A stretch of 64,000 nucleotides of DNA from CAWATZ01 sp963784995 (GTDB taxonomy: Bacteria; Planctomycetota; Planctomycetia; Gemmatales; Gemmataceae). The notes under the pieces were generated by a model. The model had not been told where the DNA came from and did no database searches. It saw only the letters and a list, made by a program, of their open reading frames with translations. Both the position numbers and the translations under genes were made by a program. Positions within the stretch are counted from its first letter, which is position 1. Each line of letters begins with the position of its first letter. Of the stretch, positions 46,277 to 56,647 are shown one piece after another. Where the stretch lies: contig CAWATZ010000006.1 of assembly GCA_963784995.1 (NCBI GenBank), positions 248,001 through 312,000 on the forward strand, read 5' to 3'.

Positions 46277-48149
46277 ATGGTGACAGTGTTACTGGAACGT
46301 GAAGGGAAAAGCGGAGCCGGGCAGCAGCAGCCCCCAGGTCCGCTGGGCCAGTTGCTGCGGCGGTGGCGTCTGCGGACGCTGCTCCAGAGCGGCTTCCGCG
46401 CCTTGCTGCCGTTCCTGGACCACTTGACGGCGCTGCTGCTGGCTCTGGTGCATCTGGGGATCTGCCTGTGGTATGCTCCGTACGGCTTCAACGACTTCGG
46501 TGCCGATGGGGGGCAGTTCAAGACCGCCCTGGACATCGCCGAGGGCGGTGTCATCTTCCGCGACACCTGGAGCCAGTACGGTGTGTTCACTCATCACCTG
46601 CATGCCCTGGCCCTGCTGCTTCTGGGCAAGACCTTGCTCAGCATCAAATACTGCACCTGTCTGACCTATCTGCTCGTCAGTTATGCCCAGTACTTCGTGC
46701 TGCGCCGGTTTCTGCCCCGAGGGCTGGCGGTGCTGACGGCGCTGGCCTGGCTGGGAGTGGCGCCGCACTACGAACACGGCATCATCCCCTGGCCGCACGT
46801 GGATGCCATGCTCTTCCAGTTGCTGAGTCTGCTGTGCCTGTTCCGCTTTGTGGACCGCAACCAGGGCCGCTACCTGGTGCTGGCTGGCGTTCTGACCGGA
46901 CTGAGCTGGGCTGCCAAGCAGTCGGTGGGTGCCTTTCACTTTGTGGCCCTGCTCGGTTTTGTGTCGCTGGCCTACCTGCTGCCCGCCCGACCGGGCGACC
47001 TGCTGGGCCTGGCGTACTGGCGTAAGCTGCCGGGGACGTTCTTGACCAGGGTGGTGCCTCTGGTGCTGGGTTTCGCGGTCGTGCTGGGACTGATTCTGCT
47101 GGGGCTCAAATGCGCGGGGGCCTTGAGGCACTGGCACAAGCAGACCATTTTCTTCCCAAGGGTCTATTACCTCGACTACTATCTGAGGAACATGCCTTCG
47201 AGTGGGCCGATCATCCAATGGCTTGGCGACCCGGAAGACCATGGCGTGGTGAAGCAGGTGCTGGTGCTGCTGCTGACGTGGTATCGGGAGTCGGTGAACG
47301 CGACGCTGCCGGCGGCCTGCGGCCGGCAGTGGATCGTGCTGTGGCTGGCGGCCATCGTGGTCGGCTGGCGTGGTCTGGGTCGGGCCGACAACGACAGCCG
47401 GCTGGGCGTGCTGATGGGACTGGTGGCGGCCACGTCCTGGCTGGGGACGGTCCCCTCGATGCTCCCCATGCACCAGTGGTGGACCCTCACTCCCGTCTTC
47501 GGCATGCTCAGTTACTTGCTCTGGACTTTCCTCAAGGACTCCGCCGGGGTCGTCCGCTGGGCTGGCACCGTCACGGTGCTGGCCTTTCTGTTCGCCTATC
47601 CGATTTGTTCCAACCTGAGTTCCACAGCGCATGCCGAGCGGACGCGGACCATCACCCAGATCCCGGCCCTGAAAGGGATGAAGACGACTCCGGCGACGGC
47701 GGAGACCTTGGAGACGCTTTACCAGGCCATCACCCTCTATCGCCAGCGGTATCCCTCCTGCAAGCTGACCACCGTGGACGATCAACCGCAAACACTCTTG
47801 TTCCTGACCTTTGTCGAGAACAACCGCAATTTCCACCCGATCTACTGGTCCTGCCCGATCCTGACCTGGGAGAAGGTGTACCCCGAGTACTATCTACCGA
47901 ACCATCACGTATCTCTGCCAGCAGCAACCACTGGTCGTGGCCTACCGTCGGCCCCTGTGGGCGAGGCAAGTCCCCGAAATGGGCGACGTCGGCTACCGGT
48001 GCGTCTTCGAGGTCCAGGAGGAGCCGGGCGTCTCCGGGATGTGCCTGTACGCCCCGGCGTCCGCGACGGTCCCGGAGGAATGGGCGCGGGGGCCTCACGC
48101 TCCCTGTTTGAACGTGACTCGGTTGGAGCGAGATGCGGCGCCGAGGTGA
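46277..48149 (+). CDS. Polytopic GT-C-like membrane protein 2 (one frame correction)
   Basis: About 623 residues; the start ATG follows GAGGTGAGCCG, a leader shared with the next gene. NDFGADGGQFKTALDIAEGG followed by VIFRDTWSQYGVFTHHLHAL is the acidic first-loop pattern of ArnT/PMT-type (GT39/GT83-like) glycosyltransferases, and about ten helices follow. One extra base near 47900 shifts the frame; the true end reads ITYLCQQQPLVVAYRRPLWA and continues to a stop at 48149. Substrate unknown, presumably a polyprenyl-phosphate sugar. It lies between the two paralogous membrane proteins. Confidence 0.68.
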
Positions 48150-48222
48150 CTGGTGTCCGGCCCGGTCGTTCCGGACCTCGGGTTCCCTTCCCGAGAACCG
48201 AGCAAGCGCAAGAGGTGAGCCA

Positions 48223-50622
48223 ATGGTGGCATTGTTTCTGGGACATCAGGGGATGACGCCGGCCGGCCAGCGGCTGGGGAGCTGGCGGCAGTCCCTGACC
48301 CGGTGGATCGGAACGAAGGAACCCCGGACCGTAACAACCACGCTGCTGCAATGCGGCTTTGTCCTGCTCTACCTGGGGGTCCTCCTCTGGTTCGCCAGGG
48401 TCGATGTCTATCACATGCACTTCTTCGGCACCGGCTACCGCAACCTTGGCTATGCCCTGGCGCGCGTCCTGTTCGTGGCCTACGTGGGTTGGTGTCAGTT
48501 CTACCTCGGCAAACAGCTGCTGTCCTTCTGGCAGCGCCGCCAGGCCGGCCTGAAACTGAGCGTCCTGGACGAATACCTGGTCTGTTTCTACGTGGGCGGG
48601 GCCATCCTCGCGGGGATCACCTTTGTTCTGGGCATGCTCCACCTGTACTACTACCGGCCGCTTGCCGTTGCCAGTGTGATCCTGGTGGCCCTGTCCTCGG
48701 CGGAGTTCGTCCGCACCGGCGGCGTCTGGTGGCGGACGGCCCGCAAGGTCCTGCTGGACCGTCGCGACCTGGTGCGGCTGGGCTCTACCTGGCTGGCGCT
48801 GGGCTGTGTCCTGTTCCTGGTCGTGGTCCTGGCGGAATTCAAGGGCATGTATCCGGGGGGCGGCGGCGATTACTACACGCACTACTTCCCTTATTTTCGG
48901 CACGTCTTGCAGTCGCGCGGCCTCTGGCCCAACGACGTCTGGTATCATTTTTTCGTCTCCAAGGGCGCCACGATCACCATCACCAGCATGCTGCTGACCG
49001 ACCCCCTCGCTCCCGAGATGGTCACCTACCTCTACTTCCTGGTCGGGACGCTGTGCGTCTGGTCGCTGCTGCGCCGCTGTGCCAACAACCGCATCGTTCC
49101 CTGTCTGGGCATGGCCGTCTGTCTGGGTGCCTTTCTCTGGACGCCCAACAAGCAGCTCGGCGACTGGGGCATGTTCCAGAAGCATCACGAGTTCACGGCC
49201 AGTTTGCTGCTCTCGGTGGTGTGGATGACGGTCGTCATGCCCAACGCGGGCGGCGTGGCCCGGAAGGCGTGGATGAGCTTCCTGGCCCTGGCCGTGATGC
49301 ATTGCATCCTGCTGTCGCCCACCGTGTTTCCCCTGGTGTTCGCCCTGCTCGGACTGGTCCTGCTGGCGGCCTTGCTCAAGCGGGCCTGGGGAGTGTTCGC
49401 CAGCACGGCTGTGGCCATGACCTGTGCCGGTCTCGTGTTCGGCGGGCTGCTGACGCTCAACTACCTCTGGACCGGCCTGGCCGAGGTCACGCCCATGCGT
49501 TTGTTCTGGAAGCACGCCAACCAGGAGCGCTTCAGCCGCTGGGTCAGCCCCTATCTGATGGTCCTGCTGCTGGAGGGCTCGTCGCCGGACATGGGTGACG
49601 TTCGGCTGGTCGAGCACAAGGAGGGATCGCGTGCTGAATACCTCCGCACGCTGGTCCGGACGCAGACGGTGCGGTGCTTCTTTCCCGACATCGATGAGGA
49701 CGTGCCGGCCAGCGTGCTGCTGGTGCTGCTGGGAGTCACGGTCCCGCTGGCCTTCGGGAAGAAAGTCCGTTTTGAGCTGTGGCGGCTTGCCGTTCCCGTG
49801 GCCGGGCTGTTCGTCCTGGCCCTGGTCCTCAGCCAGCTGGTGACCCAGCCGGTCTCCGTTTATCGGTACTTTTCCTTCATGGTTTTCCTGATCGTGCTGC
49901 TGGCCCTGGGATTGTGGGTGCTGCTCTTCCGGCTCCATCCCAACCGCAAGCTGGTTCGGCTCACTTCCTGCGTGGTGCCGGCCCTGCTGACCTGCCTGGT
50001 CACCTATCAGTCCGTCCTGGCCATCCCGGAACAGGAACGGGAGGACCTGTGGCGCTTCGCCACCGGCAAGGAAAGTTTGGGGGAAGCGTTCCTCAAGCGC
50101 GGCATCACCAGCTGGGTGCCGCTCACCATCCGCGACCTGACCGGGCCTGGGAAGCGCGTTTACTCGTTCAACATCAACAATTACTGCATGGCGCCGGACT
50201 GCGAACTGGAGTCGTTTGTCTCGTTCGCCCTGCATCAGGACTGGCATGAGGTCCTCTTTGAAGAGCCCGAGCAGGCCCGAGCCGCTCTGCAGAAGCAGGG
50301 TCTCAACTATTTCCTGATCGATCTGAACCGGGACATGGTCGATGTTTTGCAGTATTCGCCTTTGTTCCGGCCCGAGAACGTCGGCAAGTACCTGGAAGTC
50401 CGCTGGCACAGGGGCAGCACCTACCTGCTGACCTGGCCAGGCCCAGATACCGAGCCTCTTCCCGAGGAGTTCCTGACGATCTGGTCGCTCATGGAGTTCT
50501 GGAACCCCTGTGATCTTGGCCCCCTCTACGAGGTGGTTCGCACGATCTACAAGCAGAACAAGGGCAAACCGTTCCCGATTGTCCGTGATCCCTCCTTGCC
50601 TCACCCTCCGGGCTGGCAGTGA
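48223..50622 (+). CDS. Polytopic GT-C-like membrane protein 3
   Basis: An intact 799-residue paralogue of the product at 43790-46184. It shows the same GGGGDYYTHYFPYFRHVLQS, VWYHFFVSKGATITITSMLL and the C-terminal soluble domain VYSFNINNYCMAPDCELESF. Start chosen at 48223 because GAGGTGAGCCA precedes it, matching the leader of gene 2. RecQ begins 79 bases after the stop. It serves as the reference for the frame corrections of its paralogue. Confidence 0.7.
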   Translation: MVALFLGHQGMTPAGQRLGSWRQSLTRWIGTKEPRTVTTTLLQCGFVLLYLGVLLWFARVDVYHMHFFGTGYRNLGYALARVLFVAYVGWCQFYLGKQLLSFWQRRQAGLKLSVLDEYLVCFYVGGAILAGITFVLGMLHLYYYRPLAVASVILVALSSAEFVRTGGVWWRTARKVLLDRRDLVRLGSTWLALGCVLFLVVVLAEFKGMYPGGGGDYYTHYFPYFRHVLQSRGLWPNDVWYHFFVSKGATITITSMLLTDPLAPEMVTYLYFLVGTLCVWSLLRRCANNRIVPCLGMAVCLGAFLWTPNKQLGDWGMFQKHHEFTASLLLSVVWMTVVMPNAGGVARKAWMSFLALAVMHCILLSPTVFPLVFALLGLVLLAALLKRAWGVFASTAVAMTCAGLVFGGLLTLNYLWTGLAEVTPMRLFWKHANQERFSRWVSPYLMVLLLEGSSPDMGDVRLVEHKEGSRAEYLRTLVRTQTVRCFFPDIDEDVPASVLLVLLGVTVPLAFGKKVRFELWRLAVPVAGLFVLALVLSQLVTQPVSVYRYFSFMVFLIVLLALGLWVLLFRLHPNRKLVRLTSCVVPALLTCLVTYQSVLAIPEQEREDLWRFATGKESLGEAFLKRGITSWVPLTIRDLTGPGKRVYSFNINNYCMAPDCELESFVSFALHQDWHEVLFEEPEQARAALQKQGLNYFLIDLNRDMVDVLQYSPLFRPENVGKYLEVRWHRGSTYLLTWPGPDTEPLPEEFLTIWSLMEFWNPCDLGPLYEVVRTIYKQNKGKPFPIVRDPSLPHPPGWQ

Positions 50623-50701
50623 GCCGTTCGCGCCGTTACTTGCTGCTGGGCTTCCCTTTTGGCTTCGAGTCGCGCATGATGCTGTTAAGGGAGGTCGCAT
50701 C

Positions 50702-53026
50702 ATGCCTGTGTCCGCCAGCCCAACGATCGATCAGCTGCGTCAGGTCGTTGCCCAGCACTGGGGCTACGGCGAGCTGCGCCCCTTGCAGCAAGAAGCAATG
50801 CAGGCCGTGCTGGATCGTCAGGACTCGCTGGTCGTGCTCCCGACCGGCGGCGGCAAGTCGCTCTGCTACCAGGCCCCGGCCGTGCTGCTGGGCGGCACCA
50901 CCGTGGTCATCTCGCCGCTGATCGCCCTGATGAAGGACCAGGTGGACAGCCTGCTCGCTTGCGGCATCCCCGCCGTGGCCCTCAACAGCACCCTTTCCGC
51001 CGTCGAGCGCAGCGCCTATGAGGCTGACCTGCTCCAGGGAGCGGTCCGGTTGCTGTTTGTCTCGCCCGAACGGCTGATCCAGTCCGACCTGTACCGCATC
51101 CTGCAACAAATCCCGGTCCACGCCTTCGCCATCGACGAGGCCCACTGCATCAGCCACTGGGGCCACGATTTCCGCAAGGAATATCGGATGCTGGATCGGC
51201 TGCGCGACTACTTCCCCAACGTCTCGGTCCACGCCTACACGGCCACCGCCACCGAGCAGGTCCGGCGCGACATCTGCACCAACCTCGGCCTGCGCGACCC
51301 GGTCGTTCTGGTCGGCGACTTCGATCGCGCCAACCTGACCTATCGCGTCCTGCCCCGCCACGATCGCCTGAAGCAGGTCCTGGAGGTGCTGGACCGCCAC
51401 TCCGGCGAGGCCGGCATCATTTACTGTCTGCGGCAGAAGGACGTCGATGAGCTGGCCGAGGCCCTGAAAACGCGGGGCTTCCGCGCTCTGCCGTACCACG
51501 CGGGCAAGGAGAAGGACGAACGGCACCGGGTCCAGGAAGAGTTCATCGCCGAGCGCTGCGACATCGTGGTGGCCACGGTCGCCTTTGGCATGGGCATCGA
51601 TCGCTCCAACGTGCGTTTTGTGCTGCACGTGGCCATGCCCAAGTCGCAGGAGCATTACCAGCAGGAGGCAGGCCGGGCCGGCCGGGACGGGCTGCCCGCC
51701 GAGTGCGTCCTGCTCTATTCCGGCGCCGACGTCTTCACCATGAAGTCGATCCTCGAGAAGTCCGCCGAGGAGAACCAGGTCGAACCGGACGCGCTGGCCG
51801 CCAGCTTGCGGCACCTCGATGAGATCGATCGCTATTGCCGCGGTGCCTGCTGCCGGCACAAGGCCCTGGTCGAGCACTTCGGCCAGCAGTACGCCAGGCC
51901 CTCCTGTGATGCCTGCGACATCTGCCTGGGCGACACCGTCGAGGTGGCCGGCAGCACCGTCATCGCCCAGAAGATCCTGTCGTGCGTGGCCCGGGTCAAG
52001 GAGTGCTTCGGCATCAACCACGTCGTCGGCATCCTCCGCGGCGAGACCTCCGAGGGCATCCTCAAACGCGGCCACGACAAGCTCACCACCTATCGTTTGC
52101 TCGAGCAGCACAGCAAGCCCGACCTGCGCGACTGGATTTACCAGCTGATCGGCCAGGGCGTGCTGATCCAGACGGCGGACGAGTATCCGAAACTGCGGCT
52201 CAACGAGGGCTCGTGGGAAGTGATGCGCGGCCAGAGACAGGTCCGGCTGATCCAGATGGTGCGCCGCAAGAAGGGCGAGAAGGTCCGGCGCTCCGTGGTC
52301 GAAGAGGTGTCGTGGGAGGGCGTGGACCGGCAGCTGTTCGAGGTGCTGAAGGGGGTGCGGCGCGTCCTGGCCGGCGAGCGGCAGGTGGCAGCCGCGTACC
52401 TGATCTTCAGCGACAACGTGCTGCGCGACCTGGCCCGGGTTCGGCCCTCGACGCCGGCCCGGATGCGGCAAATCTCCGGCGTCGGCGACGTCAAGCTGCG
52501 CGAGTTCGGCCAGCGCTTCCTCGACGCCATCAAGGAGTATTGCCAGAAACAGGGCCTGACAATGGACGTGTCCGGGCCGGCGGCCCGGACGCTGTTCCCC
52601 GCACCCGCTCTGCCTCCACTGACACCGCCCGTTGCAAAGGCTCCCGTTGCGCCGGCACCACCTCCCGCCCCGGCGAAAGTCGCTCCTCCGTCACCGCTGG
52701 CACCGCCTCCCGCGCCGGCGAAACCGCCGACGCTGGCTCAGGAGTTCGAGCTGTTCCGGCAGGAGGTGTCGATTCCGGACGCGATGCGGCACCTGGGCAA
52801 GGTGCGCGGCCTGGTGGTCGAGTCGCTCTGCGAGTACATCCGGCGCGAAAAGCCGGCGTCCATCGCGGCCTGGATCCCGGACCTGACCTACCGGCGGATC
52901 GTCAACGCGGTCCGCACCGTGGGAGTGGAGAAGCCGACACCGATCTTGCTGGCGCTGGGCGGGTCGGTGAGCGCCGAGGAGGTCCGGCTGGTGCTGGCGC
53001 ACCTGGGGGCGAAGAAAGGGCTGTGA
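50702..53026 (+). CDS. recQ: ATP-dependent DNA helicase RecQ
   Basis: 774 residues. Walker A GGGKS (49-53), DEAH box (145-148), TATATEQVRRDI, the second RecA domain with GIIYCLRQKDVDEL and VATVAFGMGIDRSNVRFVLH, the QEAGRAGRDG motif, a cysteine cluster (CRGACC and SCDACDIC) binding zinc, the winged-helix RQC region and an HRDC-like segment (STPARMRQISGVGDVKLREF). A proline/alanine linker leads to a C-terminal helix-turn-helix (HTH_40-like) domain, SIPDAMRHLGKVRGLVVESL. It unwinds DNA 3'-5' in recombination and repair. The start ATG has GGGAGG at 8 bases. Confidence 0.93.
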   Translation: MPVSASPTIDQLRQVVAQHWGYGELRPLQQEAMQAVLDRQDSLVVLPTGGGKSLCYQAPAVLLGGTTVVISPLIALMKDQVDSLLACGIPAVALNSTLSAVERSAYEADLLQGAVRLLFVSPERLIQSDLYRILQQIPVHAFAIDEAHCISHWGHDFRKEYRMLDRLRDYFPNVSVHAYTATATEQVRRDICTNLGLRDPVVLVGDFDRANLTYRVLPRHDRLKQVLEVLDRHSGEAGIIYCLRQKDVDELAEALKTRGFRALPYHAGKEKDERHRVQEEFIAERCDIVVATVAFGMGIDRSNVRFVLHVAMPKSQEHYQQEAGRAGRDGLPAECVLLYSGADVFTMKSILEKSAEENQVEPDALAASLRHLDEIDRYCRGACCRHKALVEHFGQQYARPSCDACDICLGDTVEVAGSTVIAQKILSCVARVKECFGINHVVGILRGETSEGILKRGHDKLTTYRLLEQHSKPDLRDWIYQLIGQGVLIQTADEYPKLRLNEGSWEVMRGQRQVRLIQMVRRKKGEKVRRSVVEEVSWEGVDRQLFEVLKGVRRVLAGERQVAAAYLIFSDNVLRDLARVRPSTPARMRQISGVGDVKLREFGQRFLDAIKEYCQKQGLTMDVSGPAARTLFPAPALPPLTPPVAKAPVAPAPPPAPAKVAPPSPLAPPPAPAKPPTLAQEFELFRQEVSIPDAMRHLGKVRGLVVESLCEYIRREKPASIAAWIPDLTYRRIVNAVRTVGVEKPTPILLALGGSVSAEEVRLVLAHLGAKKGL

Positions 53027-53094
53027 GAGTCCGTTCTTCAAGCCGCAAGCGGCTTCGGCGGTTGGAGGGAAAAGGTTGGTCCGCCCTCCTGTCC

Positions 53095-53221
53095 CGTGGG
53101 TGCGCTGCGCGACCCACGGCTGGGCTAGGCAACCCCTTCGGGGTTGGTGGACAACGCTCGCCCTGTCTTCAACCGCGAAGCGGTTGCATAACTCAGCCGT
53201 GGGTCGCGCAGCGCACCCACG
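53095..53221. repeat. 28-bp palindrome enclosing two small hairpins
   Basis: Outer arms 53095-53122 (CGTGGGTGCGCTGCGCGACC...) and 53194-53221 are exact inverted copies. Inside are AACCCCTTCGGGGTT (53131-53145) and CAACCGCGAAGCGGTTG (53170-53186). It lies between the converging recQ and MFS genes and may terminate both. Confidence 0.8.
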
Positions 53222-53272
53222 AGGCGGGAGAGTGGACAAACGTTTTCCCTCAAACTGCCGCCTCAACAATGC

Positions 53273-54667
53273 TCATTCGGCGAACCCCGTCACGGAGCTG
53301 GCGCCCTTGATCTCGCTGCTGGTCGGCGGACTCTGTGTCGGAGCGTTCCCTTTGGCCAGAGGCTCCTTTTCCACGTCGGGGACAGTGGCCTTCTTCGGTG
53401 GGTAGAAGAACACCGCCAAGATCAGGGCCGCCAGCACGCCCATCCCCGCGGGGACCAGGAACACGGAGCGATAGTCCGTCACGCCAGCCGTGGTGAAGTG
53501 GTCCTTCAGGAACGGTGCCAGGAAGCCACCCGCGGCCACACCCAATCCCAAAATCTGCAAGTTGAACAGGCCCTGGGCGCTGGAGCGTGCATCCTTGGGG
53601 AAGAACTCATCGACGAAGATGTAGACCGTGGCAAAGTAGAAGGCGTAGCAGATCCCGTGCAGCACGTTGACGCTGATCACCAGCCAGGGCATCGGCGCCA
53701 GGGCAAAGATGGCGAAGCGCAGGACGTGGCCAAGCACACCGATGATCATGGTCGTCTTCCAGCCAAGCCGTTTCAGGACATTCCCCAGAAAGGCCAAGGT
53801 CACGATCTCGGCGAACTGGCCAATGCTCATGACTGGCATGGTCCAGTTGGCCGGGATACCCACTTTCGGACTTTGCAGGAACTCGTCGGTCAGCACAAAG
53901 TAGCACTGGTGAATGGTTGAGTCCAGGAAGGTCACAAGCCACAGGACCAGCAGGAAGGGGAGCGCGAGCAACTTCATGGCTTCCAGCCAGGCCAGCGATT
54001 CCCGGTGTTCCGTCGCGCTGGCCGGTTTCGGAGGCGTGTGTGGTAAGGTTAGGCTGAACAATGCCAGCACCAGAGAGGCGATGCCGGCTGTCGCGAAGGT
54101 ATAAGCGGTTCCCTGGCGCAAGGCCTCGCCCTCCAGCGGGGAGCCCAAGGCTTTGCCAAGCCAGTCTCGGAACGGCACCGAGCCAAAGGCCGGCACCTTG
54201 GCCCAGTCGGTCAAGAGGAAGATGAACGGCCAGCTGGCCGCGATCCAACCAATGGTGCCCCACAAACGCACCCGGCCGAAGTCTTTCTGAGCGTCCTTGA
54301 GATGCGTGAAGGCAATCGAGTTGGTGATCGAGATCGTGGGCACGTAGAACAGCGAGTGCAGCAGCAGCAGCAGGAAGAAGGGCCAGAAGGTATCGACCCA
54401 GACCAGTCCCAGCAGGGCCAGGCCGCCAACCAGGTGGCTGAAGGCCACGAAGCGCTCGGCCGAGAAGTTGCGGTCCGCGAACTGGACGCTGAAGAACATC
54501 GCGGTGAGTGACGCGATGGGGAAGGCGTTGAGGATCAGTGCCTTTTCCCAGGAGCCGAAATGGTGCATGCCCAGGTAGGCGAAGATCTTGATGAACCAGG
54601 CCCCCCAGATGAAGAATTCCAGGAACATCATCACGGAGAGGCGGGTGCGCAGCAGGGGGGTGGTCAT
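53273..54667 (-). CDS. MFS transporter, nucleoside:H+ symporter (NupG)-like
   Basis: 464 residues, 12 predicted helices. RLSVMMFLEFFIWGAWFIKI at the start, FGRVRLWGTIGWIAASW, and FVDEFFPKDARSSAQGLFNL followed by QILGLGVAAGGFLAPF match the NupG/xanthosine permease group and related planctomycete MFS proteins. The loop between helices 6 and 7 and the C-terminal tail are polar. Intact frame. Single gene converging on recQ and divergent from the TolC-like gene. Confidence 0.82.
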   Translation of the reverse strand: MTTPLLRTRLSVMMFLEFFIWGAWFIKIFAYLGMHHFGSWEKALILNAFPIASLTAMFFSVQFADRNFSAERFVAFSHLVGGLALLGLVWVDTFWPFFLLLLLHSLFYVPTISITNSIAFTHLKDAQKDFGRVRLWGTIGWIAASWPFIFLLTDWAKVPAFGSVPFRDWLGKALGSPLEGEALRQGTAYTFATAGIASLVLALFSLTLPHTPPKPASATEHRESLAWLEAMKLLALPFLLVLWLVTFLDSTIHQCYFVLTDEFLQSPKVGIPANWTMPVMSIGQFAEIVTLAFLGNVLKRLGWKTTMIIGVLGHVLRFAIFALAPMPWLVISVNVLHGICYAFYFATVYIFVDEFFPKDARSSAQGLFNLQILGLGVAAGGFLAPFLKDHFTTAGVTDYRSVFLVPAGMGVLAALILAVFFYPPKKATVPDVEKEPLAKGNAPTQSPPTSSEIKGASSVTGFAE

Positions 54668-54856
54668 GAGTCAGGTCCACGTTCAGGAAAGCTCGGATTA
54701 CCTGACTCCCTTTGTACCATGCCGCCGATTCGTGTCAATCGTCTGGCCGCAACCCCGTCAGAATCGCTTCTCCCGGCACAATCGGCAAAGTTTCTCCGCT
54801 CTGCCAGCCGATGATTGATCCTGTCGAGAAGTTTCCTGAACGGGGAGGAAGGCACC

Positions 54857-56497
54857 ATGCCTGGCGGCGGCTGGCACACCGAAAGCGGCTGGACAGCCAC
54901 GAAGTGGCTCCGGACTCGCTGGCTCCGCTGGGGCCTGTGGGCGGTGGGCGGCCCCTTGCTCAGCCTGGGCTGCCAGACCACGCCGACCGCCCAGATCGCC
55001 CCGGCCACGCCGCCTGTCACGGTCCCGGTCCTGGGCCGGTCGCTCCAGCCGGCTTCCCAGCCCGCCGCGGCCGTGCCGCCTGCCACGGTCCCGGTCCTGA
55101 ACCAATCGCTGGGGTCGCGGCCTCAGACTACCCCGTCACCGGAAGTGCAGCAGACCGCCTATCATCCGGATGGACCGGTCCAATTGCCTCCGCCTGCTAC
55201 GGCGCCAGCGCCCCTGGTGGAACCGGGGAAGCCTTTGCCGATTGACCTCGACACGGTGATGCACCTGGCGGAGGACCAGAACCCGAAGATCGGCCTGGCC
55301 CGCGCCAAGCTCCACGAGAGCCAGATGCAGGGGGCGGCCGGAATGGCCGGGTGGATGCCGCGCATGACCGCCGGCATGGCCTACTATCGCCACGAGGGCG
55401 GCATCCAGAACCCCAATGGCACTTTTGTCAATTCCAGCACCGGGGCCTTCTATCCCGGCATGGACCTGCGCTCCGAGCTGGACGTCAAGGACAAGATCTA
55501 TCAGCGCATCAACGCCGAGCGCAACCAGTGGCAGCAGAAGGGCGAGCTGAGCAAGATCACCAGCGACATCCTGCTGAAGGCGGCCACGACTTACATCGAC
55601 CTGCTGACGGCCCGGCGTGCCGAGGCCATCTCCCGCGAGATGGAGAAGCTGTCCGAGCCAATGCTCAAGCGGGCCGAGGACCTCATGAAAACCGACTCCA
55701 GCACGCGGGTGCTGTACGAGAGCATCCGCACGGGAGTCACCCTGCGCAAGCAAGCGATCGTCAAGCTGAAGCAGCAAGGCGACGCGGCCGCGATCCAGCT
55801 GGCGAACCTCCTGAACCTGCCTTGCGACGTGCCGCTGGTGCCGGTCGATCTGGAGCCGGCGCCGATCAGCCTGGTGGACGTGGCGGTGCCGACGTGCCAG
55901 CTGGTGTCCCAGGCGCTGGCCACCGGCCCGGGAGTCCAGGAACTGCAAGGGATGCTGGCCACCATCCAGGCGGGCCAGGCCAAGCTGGAGAGCCCGATCA
56001 GCCTGCTGCCGATCCTCCAGATGAACATGTTCGAGGGGGCGTTCGGCGCCGGCCCCGGCGACCAGATGACCTGGGCCAATCGCTTTGACCTCGGCATCCA
56101 GGCCCGCTGGGACATCACCGCCCTGCTGGGTGCCAGCCAGCAGCGGGCCCTGGCCAAGAACCGGCAAACTCAGCTGCAGCTGAACCAGCAGGAGCTGGCC
56201 AACGACCTGACCGCCGGCGTGCAGGAAGCCGTCACCACCATTGCCGGCAGCCGGGAACAGATGACCCTGGGACAGGGCGCGATTGAGCAGGCCAGCAAGA
56301 CGTACCGGCTCCAGGACCTGCGCGTCAAGGAGAACGTGGAAGGGGCGAAACCGACCGACGTGATCGGGGCCATCCGCTCCCTGGAGCAGGCCCACCAGGA
56401 GTTCCTGTCGGCCCTCAGCTCCCACAACAAGGCGCAGATCCGACTGCTGCTGCTGCTGGGACCGCAGGGCAAGGGACCGCCGCCACCGGCGCACTGA
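54857..56497 (+). CDS. TolC-family outer-membrane lipoprotein
   Basis: 546 residues from the ATG at 54857 (GGGGAGGAAG upstream). Leader with lipobox GGPLLSLGC, then a proline/threonine-rich linker with direct repeats (ATPPVTVPVLGRSLQPA and PPATVPVLNQSLGS). Two outer-membrane efflux (OEP) repeats follow, starting LDTVMHLAEDQNPKIGLARA, the usual first helix. It forms a trimeric outer-membrane channel in export systems. No inner-membrane or periplasmic adaptor gene is adjacent. Confidence 0.87.
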   Translation: MPGGGWHTESGWTATKWLRTRWLRWGLWAVGGPLLSLGCQTTPTAQIAPATPPVTVPVLGRSLQPASQPAAAVPPATVPVLNQSLGSRPQTTPSPEVQQTAYHPDGPVQLPPPATAPAPLVEPGKPLPIDLDTVMHLAEDQNPKIGLARAKLHESQMQGAAGMAGWMPRMTAGMAYYRHEGGIQNPNGTFVNSSTGAFYPGMDLRSELDVKDKIYQRINAERNQWQQKGELSKITSDILLKAATTYIDLLTARRAEAISREMEKLSEPMLKRAEDLMKTDSSTRVLYESIRTGVTLRKQAIVKLKQQGDAAAIQLANLLNLPCDVPLVPVDLEPAPISLVDVAVPTCQLVSQALATGPGVQELQGMLATIQAGQAKLESPISLLPILQMNMFEGAFGAGPGDQMTWANRFDLGIQARWDITALLGASQQRALAKNRQTQLQLNQQELANDLTAGVQEAVTTIAGSREQMTLGQGAIEQASKTYRLQDLRVKENVEGAKPTDVIGAIRSLEQAHQEFLSALSSHNKAQIRLLLLLGPQGKGPPPPAH

Positions 56498-56647
56498 GCA
56501 GGGCAATCCCGAAATCTCACCAGAAACTGCTTGCATCCGCGCCGCGCATTTGCAAAGATAGTCCTTGACCCGAAATCCTGCCCGCCCACCCACCCAGGAG
56601 CCGCCAGGCTCCTGACTCGCTCTCTTCAGCCGACGAGGTTTTGCTTC

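Noticed and set aside
47905..50703. Open minus-strand frame of 932 codons
   Set aside because: Shadow of the GT-C-like genes on the plus strand; composition is Q/H/G/R-rich without any domain or start signal.
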